64,000 nt of DNA from Bacillota bacterium (lineage in GTDB: Bacteria; Bacillota; Sulfobacillia; Sulfobacillales; Sulfobacillaceae), in NCBI GenBank assembly GCA_023511625.1, contig JAIMBD010000001.1, positions 264,716 to 328,715 of the forward strand, in the 5' to 3' direction. Shown piece by piece: positions 1 through 7,503 of this stretch. The translations under genes were made by a program, and so were the position numbers. The notes beneath the pieces were generated by a model. The model did no database searches. It was given only the letters and a program-made list of their open reading frames with translations, and was not told the origin of the DNA. Every line of letters begins with the position of its first letter. The stretch's first letter is position 1.

Positions 1-482
1 GGGAAGTCGGGGCCGCGGCTCGGGGCGAGGGCCAGCCCCGTTCCCATGGCCAGGGCGGCGGCCAGCCAGGTCAGGGCGGCTCCCCATCCGTAGGCCGCCC
101 CGAAGGGGCCGGGCGCCAAGATGGCCCCCGACTGGACCAAGGGGCTGAACCGATCGAACAGCGGCAGGCCCACTGCCCCGACGGCCACGGCCCACGCCGC
201 GCCAAAACCAAGACCTTGCCCAAGCGGCGGCGCCGGTCGAAAACGCGCCAGCGTCTCGTAGAGGAACGCGGCCAAGTACCCGAGCCCGCCTTCCGCGACC
301 CAGCCCAGCGCGATGGCCGCGCGCGGAGGGAGGGGGAACCAGGCGCCGAGCCACCAGGCCAAGTGGATGGGCGGAAGGCCCAAGCGGCGTCCCCAGACAA
401 ACGGCAAAAGATAGAGCCCTGTGGCCAGAAGGCCGCGCTCGACGCGCCGGATCCAATCCCTCCGTGCAGGCGACCGGGTCAT
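1..482 (-). CDS. Integral membrane protein, 3' end cut by window edge
   Basis: The reading frame is open from an ATG at 482-480 to the left edge, giving about 160 residues without a stop. The start has a good Shine-Dalgarno (AAGGGGGG) a few bases upstream. After a short basic N-terminus (MTRSPARRDWIRRVERG) the protein alternates hydrophobic stretches rich in Leu, Ala, Gly, Trp and Phe with short polar loops, which fits four or five membrane helices. I do not recognise the family. It follows the 541-960 gene on the same strand by 58 bp and may be cotranscribed with it. The C-terminus lies outside the window. Confidence 0.6.
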   Translation of the reverse strand, partial: MTRSPARRDWIRRVERGLLATGLYLLPFVWGRRLGLPPIHLAWWLGAWFPLPPRAAIALGWVAEGGLGYLAAFLYETLARFRPAPPLGQGLGFGAAWAVAVGAVGLPLFDRFSPLVQSGAILAPGPFGAAYGWGAALTWLAAALAMGTGLALAPSRGPDF

Positions 483-540
483 GGCGCCCCCCTTCCCTCA
501 TGGCGAGGCCTCACGTACCCCTACGCTCCAGCGGCTGCGG

Positions 541-960
541 TTAGACCGGGCAGGCGTCGGGGTCGAGGGCGCGGAGATGGCGGATCCAGAACGCTGCGGG
601 CTCGCGGTCCCACGCCACCGTCCCGTGGCGGTGAAATCCCGGGCCATGGCGGTTGTGATGCCAGCACTCGAGTCCTCGAGCCCCCGGTTCCAATTTGAAC
701 ACCACCCGTCCGGTGGCATCGACCCACTCCACGGCTTGATAGGCGAATCCTTGTCGGCGCCCTTGGCGGATGCGAGCGTCAAGGCCGGGCAAGACGAGCC
801 GGTCGGGGCTCGGCACCCAATCCCACCACCGGCGCCAAAATCGCGTCTGGTAACGGCCTCGGCGAATCTCGTCGCGGTACGGCATGGTCGTCGGCTCGCT
901 TCCCCGCCCCTCGTCGGCAGGGGCGATGGCGTAAGGCCGCAATAGGCGGCGCGTGTACAA
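541..960 (-). CDS. Hypothetical protein, weakly TumE/DUF6516-like
   Basis: This is a 139-residue frame from a TTG at 960. An internal ATG at 885 would give 114 residues starting MPYRDEIRRGRY; both starts have only fair ribosome binding sites. The C-terminal half has a pattern of Tyr, Gly-Arg-Val-Val-Phe-Lys, then a His-rich stretch (CWHHNRHGPGFHRHG) and a final Phe/Trp helix. That resembles the TumE-like toxin family, whose members carry a 'Y-x-x-D-x-x-G-x-L-x-F-R-Y-D...HHKH' layout. No antitoxin partner is seen beside it; the next gene downstream encodes a membrane protein. The resemblance is by eye only, and an ordinary conserved hypothetical protein is equally possible. Confidence 0.5.
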   Translation of the reverse strand: MYTRRLLRPYAIAPADEGRGSEPTTMPYRDEIRRGRYQTRFWRRWWDWVPSPDRLVLPGLDARIRQGRRQGFAYQAVEWVDATGRVVFKLEPGARGLECWHHNRHGPGFHRHGTVAWDREPAAFWIRHLRALDPDACPV

Positions 961-1070
961 CCTCAGACCTTCCGAAGAGCGTTCTAATGGGTGGACTTTG
1001 GGGAGCTTCCGCCGCTAGGGGCCCGCTTGTCGCGCAGGCCGGCGGGCAAGCGTTATGCCATCGGCCGGCG

Positions 1071-1097
1071 GCCGGTGCGGTTAAAGACCGCACCGGC
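1071..1097 (-). terminator. Hairpin downstream of hsp20
   Basis: Perfect 10-bp inverted repeat GCCGGTGCGG / CCGCACCGGC around a 7-nt loop (TTAAAGA), 24 bp beyond the hsp20 stop codon. There is no clear U tract, so it may stabilise the 3' end rather than terminate strongly. Confidence 0.5.
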
Positions 1098-1120
1098 AGC
1101 GCCTGGCAGGCGTCGAACGA

Positions 1121-1549
1121 CTACTTGATGGGGATAGAGCGCGAGCGGCTGCCGCCGGGCTTCGGCAGGCGCAGCGTGAGCACGCCATCGGCCAGCGAGG
1201 CCTCGGCGCGTTCGGGGTCGACCTCGCTCGGCAGCACGACCTCGTAGTGGTAGGTGCCAAAGGTGCGGGTCCGCCGGCGCAGGACGCCCACCCGTTCCCG
1301 CTCGCGCAATTCGGCGGTGACTACCAGGCGCTGGCCGCTTAAGTCGATGGTGATGTCTTGCTTCTTTACACCGGGCAGTTCGATCTCGATCAAAAAGGCG
1401 TCGTCGGTCTCTTCGATGTCGGCCGAAGGAACCAGTCCGTCGCCGCCCGTGGGCCAGTATCCACTGCCCTCGAGGACGTTCAGCATCTCTTGGGACAGGC
1501 GCCGGAAGTTCTCCAGCGGATCCCAGCGGGTGATGGGCAGTCGCGGCAC
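1121..1549 (-). CDS. Small heat shock protein, Hsp20 family
   Basis: A 142-residue ATP-independent holdase of the alpha-crystallin family, which binds unfolding proteins in the cytoplasm. The N-terminus (PRLPITRWDPLENFRRLSQEM) is typical of bacterial Hsp20. Residues about 40-135 form the alpha-crystallin domain, with the conserved 'ADIEETDDAFLIEIELPGVKKQDI' stretch, 'RTFGTYHYEVVLP' and 'ASLADGVLTLRLPK'. A C-terminal I-P-I motif (SIPIK), which docks between subunits, closes the protein. I chose a GTG start at 1549 because AAAGGAGGG lies just upstream; the frame stays open further upstream, but that part does not look coding. The length is usual for the family. Hsp20 in this class is often heat-regulated, but I could not identify a CIRCE element here. 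Confidence 0.95.
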   Translation of the reverse strand: MPRLPITRWDPLENFRRLSQEMLNVLEGSGYWPTGGDGLVPSADIEETDDAFLIEIELPGVKKQDITIDLSGQRLVVTAELRERERVGVLRRRTRTFGTYHYEVVLPSEVDPERAEASLADGVLTLRLPKPGGSRSRSIPIK

Positions 1550-1736
1550 CGAAACTCCCTCCTTTGTGCGCGTCGCGCGATATGGGGGACAGGTTTTAAG
1601 CCAAAGCGCCGAGTGGTATCCAGGGGCCCTCCTGTCCATTACCAGTATATACCGCAACCGCCAAAGTCGGCGGGATGTACATAGTCGGGGCCGGCGCCGG
1701 GGAGGCTTCGAGAAAGAAAGGGGGCAGACGTGGCCC

Positions 1737-1898
1737 GTGACGCCGTTTCTCTGGGCCATGGCGATTCTGTTCGGAGTCGGGCTCTTGGCGTTTTTGGCCG
1801 TCATCCCCTGGGGGTATCGGCTGGACCGGCGGCGGCGGATTGACCCGTTGCCGACGGCAAGGCGGCAAGCCCGCCGCGTGCGGGGGAGACGGCGTTGA
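1737..1898 (+). CDS. Small single-pass membrane protein (53 aa)
   Basis: This short frame starts at GTG 1737 and encodes one strongly hydrophobic helix (residues about 4-26, FLWAMAILFGVGLLAFLAVIPWGY), then a very basic tail with several Arg residues. Its topology would be N-out/C-in by the positive-inside rule. AAAGGGGG lies about 12 nt upstream of the start. Its stop codon overlaps the TTG start of the flavoprotein gene (TTGA), so the two are likely translationally coupled. The family is not recognised. A membrane anchor or partner for the flavoprotein is a guess from position only. Confidence 0.55.
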   Translation: MTPFLWAMAILFGVGLLAFLAVIPWGYRLDRRRRIDPLPTARRQARRVRGRRR

Positions 1899-3076
1899 AC
1901 GCTCATCCCCTGCGGGTGGTGGTGCTGGGTTCGCGCTTTGGAGGCCTTGCGGTCTTGGTGTGGCTTCGTCGGCGACTGGGCTCTGGCGTGGCCGTCACGG
2001 TGGTGGAGCAATTCGCCGAGATGGTCTTCCGCCCGGGCCTGGTGGTGGCAGGAGCCGGGGATGCGGACGCGGTGGCCCGATGGCGATTTCCCTTGGCGGC
2101 GGTCTGGCGGCGGCTCGGCGTCGCGGGGATTCACGACACGGCAGTGGCCATTGACCCGGAACGGCGCCGCGTGGAGCTGGCTTCACACCCGCCGCTCACC
2201 TACGACGTCCTCTTCTTGGCGACGGGGGTCGATGCGGCCTGGGAGCACATTTCTGGCCTCGGGCCAGACCGGGGCGGCGTGTGCGAGATGCCTTTGGCCT
2301 ATCGCAGCGCGTGGCGGTTAAGGGCGTGGAGCGGCGGCACCTTGGTCTTCGCGGCAGGCCCCCTCGTGACCGATGACGCGGGGACGCCGCGGGCGGGGTG
2401 CGAGTGCCCCTTGGTGGAGACGGCTCTACTCTGCGACGCTGCCTTCCGGCGCCGCGGGGTGCGGCGGCGCACGCGGATGGTCGTGGTCACGGCGGCCCGG
2501 GCGCTCGGGGAAGAAGGCGGGCCCCAGGGCCAAGCCGCCTTGCTGCGGCGCTTGCGCGAGTGCGCCATCGAGGTGGTGGCCGGAGCGCGGTTTTTGCGCG
2601 TCACCGGGCGGCGCCTGGAGCTTGAGGGGGGCGTGGTGCTGCCGACCGACGCCCAGATCTGGACGCCCCCCTATGCCGGCTCTGCACTGGCTCGCCGCTC
2701 TGGTCTTGCCGATGGGGCCGGCTTCGTCCCGGTCACGGAATTCGGGCGGCATCGGCGCTGGGAGGACGTCTATGCCGTCGGCGACGTCGCCGCCCAGCCG
2801 GGGCCCAAAAGTGCCCACGCCGCCATGGTCCAAGCCCGGGTGGCAGTCGGCCACTTGGCGGCCAGGCTCGGGCGGGGACGGCTGCCGGATCCTTACCGGC
2901 CCCTGACGCTGTGGGCGATGGAGACCGGCTTCGGGCAGGGGCTTTGGGTGGTCTCTGACGTCTTTTGGGGCGGCCGCCGGCAATGGGTGGCCGAAGGGCG
3001 GTGGCCCTGGCTCGTCAAGCAGGGCTTTAACCGAGCCTATCGGCGTTGGCAGGGATGCCTTCCGGTCATGCCGTAG
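1895..3076 (+). CDS. FAD-dependent pyridine nucleotide-disulfide oxidoreductase, SQR/NDH-2-like
   Basis: A 393-residue flavoprotein of the sulfide:quinone oxidoreductase / type II NADH dehydrogenase superfamily, which passes electrons from a soluble donor to membrane quinone. The N-terminal FAD Rossmann motif (VVVLGSRFGGLA, residues 8-19) has Ser-Arg in place of the usual Gly between the first glycines. Near residue 290 lies the second FAD motif 'DVYAVGDVAAQPGPKSAHAAMVQA', typical of SQR-like proteins. Cys169 and Cys171 (GCECPLVETAL) sit where SQRs carry a redox cysteine, but I do not see the C-terminal partner cysteine, so sulfide oxidation is not assured. The start is a TTG overlapping the stop of the upstream micro-gene, with GGGGGAGACGGCG before it. 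The 3' end overlaps the convergent methyltransferase by 11 bp. Confidence 0.8.
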   Translation: MNAHPLRVVVLGSRFGGLAVLVWLRRRLGSGVAVTVVEQFAEMVFRPGLVVAGAGDADAVARWRFPLAAVWRRLGVAGIHDTAVAIDPERRRVELASHPPLTYDVLFLATGVDAAWEHISGLGPDRGGVCEMPLAYRSAWRLRAWSGGTLVFAAGPLVTDDAGTPRAGCECPLVETALLCDAAFRRRGVRRRTRMVVVTAARALGEEGGPQGQAALLRRLRECAIEVVAGARFLRVTGRRLELEGGVVLPTDAQIWTPPYAGSALARRSGLADGAGFVPVTEFGRHRRWEDVYAVGDVAAQPGPKSAHAAMVQARVAVGHLAARLGRGRLPDPYRPLTLWAMETGFGQGLWVVSDVFWGGRRQWVAEGRWPWLVKQGFNRAYRRWQGCLPVMP

Positions 3077-3782
3077 GGGCTTTGCGGGCAGCGAGCAAGA
3101 GGATGACCTCGGTGGGGCGGCTGTGGGCCTCGGGCGGGGCAAACCCCGCCCGCCGCAGCCACTCGGGCAGGTCGCTGGGATTCCAGCGGCGATGGCTTTC
3201 CGACAGCCACCGGTAGGGAGGAATGCGGTTGGGGAAGGGCCAGTCGCGCGTCAGCCAGAGGCGGCCGAGCAGGGGCAAAAGGCCGTGGAAGTAGGCGCGA
3301 AACCCGATGCCGCGCCACCCGGTGGGGGTATGAGTCTCCAAGAGGACGAGATGGCCGCCCGGGCGGAGGACTCGGGCCGCGGCGCGCAGATAGCCCACCG
3401 GGTCGGCGAGGTCGCGCAGGACGAAGGTGGTGGTCAGCACTTCGCACTCGGCCGGATGGGCCAGGGCATACGCCTCCAGCGTGGTCCGGTGCCAATCCCC
3501 GGGCGCGTGGCCGGCCATCTCGGCCATGCCCGAAGAGGGTTCCACGGCCACCAGGCGGCACTGTGGCAGGCGGCGGGCAAGCTCCCGGAGCAGCACGCCC
3601 GTGCCCGCCCCGGCGTCGACCAACACCGTGGGGTTCAGTGCCGCCGCCACCGCGGCCGTGCGCGCCATCCACCGTCGGTAGCGGCCCCAGGAGACGGTGG
3701 CGGTCTGGCGCTCGTAACGGGGCGCCATCCAGTCGAAAGTCGGCGTCAATGGCGAGGTGTCTAGGGCTTGACTCCGCTCCAT
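3066..3782 (-). CDS. Class I SAM-dependent methyltransferase (UbiE/MenG-like)
   Basis: A 238-residue methyltransferase. The SAM-binding motif I (VLVDAGAGTGVLLREL, residues about 53-68) is followed by the acidic end of strand 2 (LVAVEPSSGMAEMA), motif post-II (TTTFVLRDLADP) and motif III (VLRPGGHLVLLE). The N-terminal 'FDWMAPRYERQT' resembles the UbiE/MenG entry motif, suggesting a quinone or small-molecule substrate, but the C-terminus lacks the usual UbiE signature. It starts at ATG 3782, inside the last 22 bp of the glutamate-synthase-like gene, with AAAGGAG 12 nt upstream. It is therefore the last gene of the germination operon. Its role there is unknown. Confidence 0.8.
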   Translation of the reverse strand: MERSQALDTSPLTPTFDWMAPRYERQTATVSWGRYRRWMARTAAVAAALNPTVLVDAGAGTGVLLRELARRLPQCRLVAVEPSSGMAEMAGHAPGDWHRTTLEAYALAHPAECEVLTTTFVLRDLADPVGYLRAAARVLRPGGHLVLLETHTPTGWRGIGFRAYFHGLLPLLGRLWLTRDWPFPNRIPPYRWLSESHRRWNPSDLPEWLRRAGFAPPEAHSRPTEVILLLAARKAPTA

Positions 3783-5266
3783 GGCGTAGCTTCGCTCCTT
3801 TGGGCCCGGCCTGGTAGGGGGGAACCCTCCGCGTAGGCGAGGCGCTCGAGGTGCTGTCTTAGGATTCGGTTGAGGCGGTCGTATTCTGCAACCAATTGCC
3901 CGAGTTTATCCGCCGGCCCGTAAGGCGGGGCGGCGGCCAGGGAGGCGATGCCAAGGGCCTTGGCCACCTTTGGGTCTTCCGCCCGCAGGTGGTTGGGACC
4001 CAGCTGGTCCGGGCGCTCCAACCCCAGGGCGGCGAGGATGGTGGTAAGCTCCTCGGCGGTGGCGCAGAACCAGCGAAAGGCGTGTTCGGTGGCCTGGTTT
4101 ATGTCGAGCGTCTGCTGCCCCCGAGGGCGAGCCAAGATGAGCGCCGTCGGCGGCTCGGGCGCGTGGCGCGCCACTTGGTTGTGGGTCAAGGCCAGGAGCA
4201 ACACCGAGCCCACCGCCACGGCGTCGGCCCCCAACGCCAACAGGATGGCGATGTCGGCGGCATCTCGAACCCCTCCTGAGGCGACGAGGGACAGGCGGCC
4301 GACAAGGCCGGCGCGCGCCCGCCAGCGGGCGGCGCGAGCCACGGCGAGGACTGTGGGCAGGCCGAAGCGGTCGCTCAGTACCGCGGGACTTCCGGCGCTT
4401 CCCGCCTCGCGCCCGTCGATGGTGACGACGTCGACCCCGAGGCCCGCCAGGACCTCGAGGTCCTCCTCCAGGTGGTCGCTGGCGGCGATCTTCACTCCTA
4501 CCGGAACCTCGGGGTTGAGCGCCCGGATATGTCGGAGGGTTTGGGCGAGAGCCCCGTGCGCGGGCCGCAGGCGGGCCCGGCGCACCCCTGCGGGCAAGGC
4601 CCGGGCCACCCGCCCTTCGAGGGAGGGCGCCGGTTTGGCGATGCCGACTCCGCCCTCGGAACCCTGGCTCCACTGGATCTCCACCATGTCGGCGAGGCGC
4701 ACCACCGCCGCCTGATGGGCCCAGGGCCCGCGACTCCACTGCAACACCCATCGCCAGGCGGCAGCGCGCTCCTCCGGGAGGTAAGGCCCTTCCCCGGAGA
4801 CCACGGCAGTGCCGGCGAGCGCGGCCGCCTGGGCCAGGGCCACCTTGGCCTCGGCCTGAAGCCCGATCCCCCAGCCCATAGGCGCGACCAGCACCGGCAG
4901 GCGCAAGGTAAGGGGCCGGGCTGCCCGGGGCCCGAGGGTGGTGGCAAGCACGTCGGGGTCGGGGCGGGGGCGAGGCGGCGGCCGGAGCGTGGCGGGGTCA
5001 AACCCGATGCGGTCGAACCAGGGCCGAGCCTCCGGGGAGCCCATGGGGTGTTCGGCGGCGGCACCGCGCTGGGCCCGTTGCAGGGTAAGGAGCAGGTCGG
5101 GCAGAGACATGGCGTCTAACGTAAACAGCGCCTCCGTCCAGGTGTTCTCGGGCGGATCCCCGAGGCGCCGCTCCTCGCGGGCCAACATCCTCCGCACGCC
5201 GGCCGCAAACAGCCCGCCCCCGGTGCCGGCGGCCACGAGTGCCGCCAGCGGTAACCACGGGCTCAC
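3761..5266 (-). CDS. FMN-binding glutamate synthase family protein, membrane-anchored
   Basis: About 501 residues, related to the FMN/Fe-S domain of the glutamate synthase large subunit (GltB2 / archaeal-type). An N-terminal hydrophobic helix (LPLAALVAAGTGGGLFAAGV) likely anchors it in the membrane. The barrel holds 'LPVLVAPMGWGIGLQAEAKVALAQAAALAGTAVVSGEG', 'VGVKIAASDHLEEDLEVLAGLGVDVVTIDGREAGSAG', and the FMN phosphate site 'LVASGGVRDAADIAILLALGADAVAVG'. The GTG start at 5266 overlaps the gerB stop (GTGA) with GGAGG 8 nt upstream; a longer frame from 5302 also exists. The usual cysteine cluster for a 3Fe-4S centre is not obvious, so synthase activity is uncertain. Its place inside a germinant-receptor operon is unusual and suggests glutamate or amino-acid chemistry near the receptor. 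Confidence 0.85.
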   Translation of the reverse strand: MSPWLPLAALVAAGTGGGLFAAGVRRMLAREERRLGDPPENTWTEALFTLDAMSLPDLLLTLQRAQRGAAAEHPMGSPEARPWFDRIGFDPATLRPPPRPRPDPDVLATTLGPRAARPLTLRLPVLVAPMGWGIGLQAEAKVALAQAAALAGTAVVSGEGPYLPEERAAAWRWVLQWSRGPWAHQAAVVRLADMVEIQWSQGSEGGVGIAKPAPSLEGRVARALPAGVRRARLRPAHGALAQTLRHIRALNPEVPVGVKIAASDHLEEDLEVLAGLGVDVVTIDGREAGSAGSPAVLSDRFGLPTVLAVARAARWRARAGLVGRLSLVASGGVRDAADIAILLALGADAVAVGSVLLLALTHNQVARHAPEPPTALILARPRGQQTLDINQATEHAFRWFCATAEELTTILAALGLERPDQLGPNHLRAEDPKVAKALGIASLAAAPPYGPADKLGQLVAEYDRLNRILRQHLERLAYAEGSPLPGRAQRSEATPWSGVKP

Positions 5267-6381
5267 GGCGCCGGCCTCCGGCGCGGGGGAAAGAGGAGCC
5301 ACCGGATAAGCGAGGCCACGGTGAGGAGTGCCACCCAGGCCAAGTCATAGGGGTTGATGACGCTGAAGATGAGCTGGTGGGCGGCGACGTCCGAGGGGAT
5401 GGCGAGGGAGACTCCCCATACGGCGATGCCCATTGCGGCCACCAAGGCCGGGCGGCCCTCGGGGCGCCAGCGGAAAGCCATCTGCAGGTTCCAGGTGGCG
5501 CAGAAGAGGTGGACCGTCTGGTAGAGGACCATGGCCACCGTCCAGGTGATGACGATGAAGGCGCCGAGGCCCTTGACGAAGAAGCTGCGCACGGTGATGA
5601 GAGAAAAGACGTAGATGATGGGCCAGCGCAGCTCGGCCACTGCCGCCGGCCCTAAGGTGGAGACCACCACCACGTACAGGACCAGGAGCATGAAGCCCTG
5701 AAAGGCGATGGCGTACAGCGCGAGCGGGGCCGTCTGGGCCTGGCCGCGATGGCGGACGTGGGCGGAGAGGGTCATGGTCACGCCGCCGTTGACGTAGAGA
5801 AACCAGGTGCCGAGGGCCGCACGGCCGATGGGGGCGACGTACAGGGTGGGCGCGGGGAGAGCGGCTCGCCAATGGTGGGTGTTGGGAAGGCCCGAGGCGA
5901 TGACCACGGCCACGGAGAGGATGACCAAAGGAAACCAGAACTGCACGTTGCGGGCCACGCCGCTGAGCGACTTGGCCGCGATCCACCCCGCCATGGCCAT
6001 CAGGCACAAGGTGGTGAACCAAGCGGGCGTAAAGGGGTAGTAGAACTCTTTGAGCATGTCGCCGTACAGCGAGAGCAGGCAGCCGTCGAGCGCAAGACAC
6101 CAAGCCATGGTGCCCCCAAGGCCGAGGATCATGCCGGCCTTGCCCCAGGTCCGGGCCAGCACCTGGGCCAAGGTGGCGGCGCGGGTGCGCGCGCCCCACA
6201 AGGTCTGCAGCCAGGACAGGCCCATGGCCGCGGCGGTGGTGAGGAGCAGGCCCCACAGGGCGTCGGCGCCGCCGGCCCGGACGAGGTAGGCCGGCCAGAG
6301 GTAGACGCCGCCCGCCACCACCGAGATGGCCACCATCATGAGGTACTGACCTGGGCTGATGGGTTCGGCCGGGGCCCTCAT
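5263..6381 (-). CDS. gerB: Spore germination receptor subunit GerB (APC-type permease)
   Basis: A 372-residue integral membrane protein of the GerAB/AraJ/ProY family, an amino-acid-permease-like subunit of the inner-spore-membrane germinant receptor thought to bind the germinant. It starts 'EPISPGQYLMMVAISVVAGGVYLWPAYLV', matching the first-helix signature of GerB proteins. About ten hydrophobic helices follow, and the length is normal for the family. The ATG at 6381 overlaps the gerC stop (ATGA) and the stop overlaps the next gene (GTGA), so translation is coupled on both sides. Gene order is gerA-gerC-gerB, as in several Bacillota. Sigma-G control in the forespore is expected from the family, but I could not identify the promoter. 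Confidence 0.92.
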   Translation of the reverse strand: MRAPAEPISPGQYLMMVAISVVAGGVYLWPAYLVRAGGADALWGLLLTTAAAMGLSWLQTLWGARTRAATLAQVLARTWGKAGMILGLGGTMAWCLALDGCLLSLYGDMLKEFYYPFTPAWFTTLCLMAMAGWIAAKSLSGVARNVQFWFPLVILSVAVVIASGLPNTHHWRAALPAPTLYVAPIGRAALGTWFLYVNGGVTMTLSAHVRHRGQAQTAPLALYAIAFQGFMLLVLYVVVVSTLGPAAVAELRWPIIYVFSLITVRSFFVKGLGAFIVITWTVAMVLYQTVHLFCATWNLQMAFRWRPEGRPALVAAMGIAVWGVSLAIPSDVAAHQLIFSVINPYDLAWVALLTVASLIRWLLFPPRRRPAP

Positions 6382-7475
6382 CCGCCGACCCCCACGTCGC
6401 GCAGGTCCACGCGCACGGCGATATGGGCTTGGATGGGAAGGTGGGTGAAGGCGGGGGAGTAGGCCAAGGGCGAGATCCCCATCTCCTGCCAGAAGAGGGT
6501 GCGGGCGTAGCCAAAGGGGTCGGTGTGGGTGCGGTTGGCCTCGCTGATGGCCGCCTCGCAGTCCTGCCAGACCGACCGTTCGACGAGACGCCGCAGCTGG
6601 TTGAGCCGGGGTTGGGTCAGGGGCACGCCTGAGGGCCAGGAGGCCAGAATGCCGTGAACGACCACCAGGCTCGACACCCCTACGCTGTGGGGCAGGCGAC
6701 GGATTTGCGTGAAGGTCTCGCCGCGCATCTGGCCCACGTCGACGTATCCCCAGGGGGTGCCCAGATGTACCGCCTCCTTGGATACGCGGCCGGTGAGATA
6801 CGCCCAACCCAGGGTTTCGGGGCGCGTCCAGATGGTGGGAGGACCGTGGTCGCCGTAGACCGCGATGCGGTCGATGCGGGTGCGCGTGGAGGCCACCGGC
6901 ACCACCGGCGAGATGCCGGGCGTCACGAAGTTGGCCCACACCTGCCAGAAGTAGCGGCCCAAAAACGCCGGTTGGCACTGCTGGCAGTCAAAGTAGCGGG
7001 TGATGTAGATGGAGGGGATGGCCTCTTGGGGCGTGACCTCTACCAAAGGCACCAAGGGGGGCCGGCCGAGGAGGACCCAGAAGCTTTTCGGGATCTGGCC
7101 CTGGCGGTTCAGCGAGGCCACGAGCCGGCGCACGCGCGCCACCGGCATGGTGTTGGCCCAGATCACCACCTCCAGCTGGCCGAGGTAAAGGTCGCGGGCC
7201 AACTTTTGCTGGACGCGGACGAAGGCCTTGGCCAAAGACGGTGCCTCCACGGCGACTGCGTACAGTTGCTCGCGCGGCGGCAGCGACGACAGCGAGCTGA
7301 CCGTCACGGTGGTGTTGGGAAAGATGAAGTTCCACAGGTACTCGCCGGGGCGGTTGGTGGGCGAGACCTCCATGATGAGGGCACTGGCCCGATTGGTGAA
7401 CGATTCCTGGTCCCAGCAGCCGGTCAGGACCAAGCTTAGCGTCATCAGCAGCGCCATCCAGCCTCGCCGTCGCAA
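6378..7475 (-). CDS. gerC: Spore germination receptor lipoprotein GerC
   Basis: A 365-residue Ger(x)C family lipoprotein. The signal peptide ends in the lipobox LTGC (Cys about residue 20), followed by the hallmark 'WDQ' after the lipid-modified cysteine. Later family features include 'PREQLYAVAVEAPSLAKAF', 'YLGQLEVVIWA' and a C-terminal domain with 'CEAAISEANRTHTDPFGYARTLFWQ' (normally 'DPFGFG' type). It acts on the outer face of the inner spore membrane together with GerA and GerB. The start is TTG at 7475 with GGGGGAG upstream, 28 bp after gerA. It ends in an ATGA overlap with gerB. Confidence 0.92.
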   Translation of the reverse strand: MRRRGWMALLMTLSLVLTGCWDQESFTNRASALIMEVSPTNRPGEYLWNFIFPNTTVTVSSLSSLPPREQLYAVAVEAPSLAKAFVRVQQKLARDLYLGQLEVVIWANTMPVARVRRLVASLNRQGQIPKSFWVLLGRPPLVPLVEVTPQEAIPSIYITRYFDCQQCQPAFLGRYFWQVWANFVTPGISPVVPVASTRTRIDRIAVYGDHGPPTIWTRPETLGWAYLTGRVSKEAVHLGTPWGYVDVGQMRGETFTQIRRLPHSVGVSSLVVVHGILASWPSGVPLTQPRLNQLRRLVERSVWQDCEAAISEANRTHTDPFGYARTLFWQEMGISPLAYSPAFTHLPIQAHIAVRVDLRDVGVGG

Positions 7476-7503
7476 TCGCGCTCCCCCTTCTCTGGCGGCC
7501 GCC

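Noticed and set aside
1620..1700. TATATACT as a heat-shock promoter for hsp20
   Set aside because: No -35 hexamer at a valid distance and no CIRCE palindrome could be recognised, so no promoter is called.
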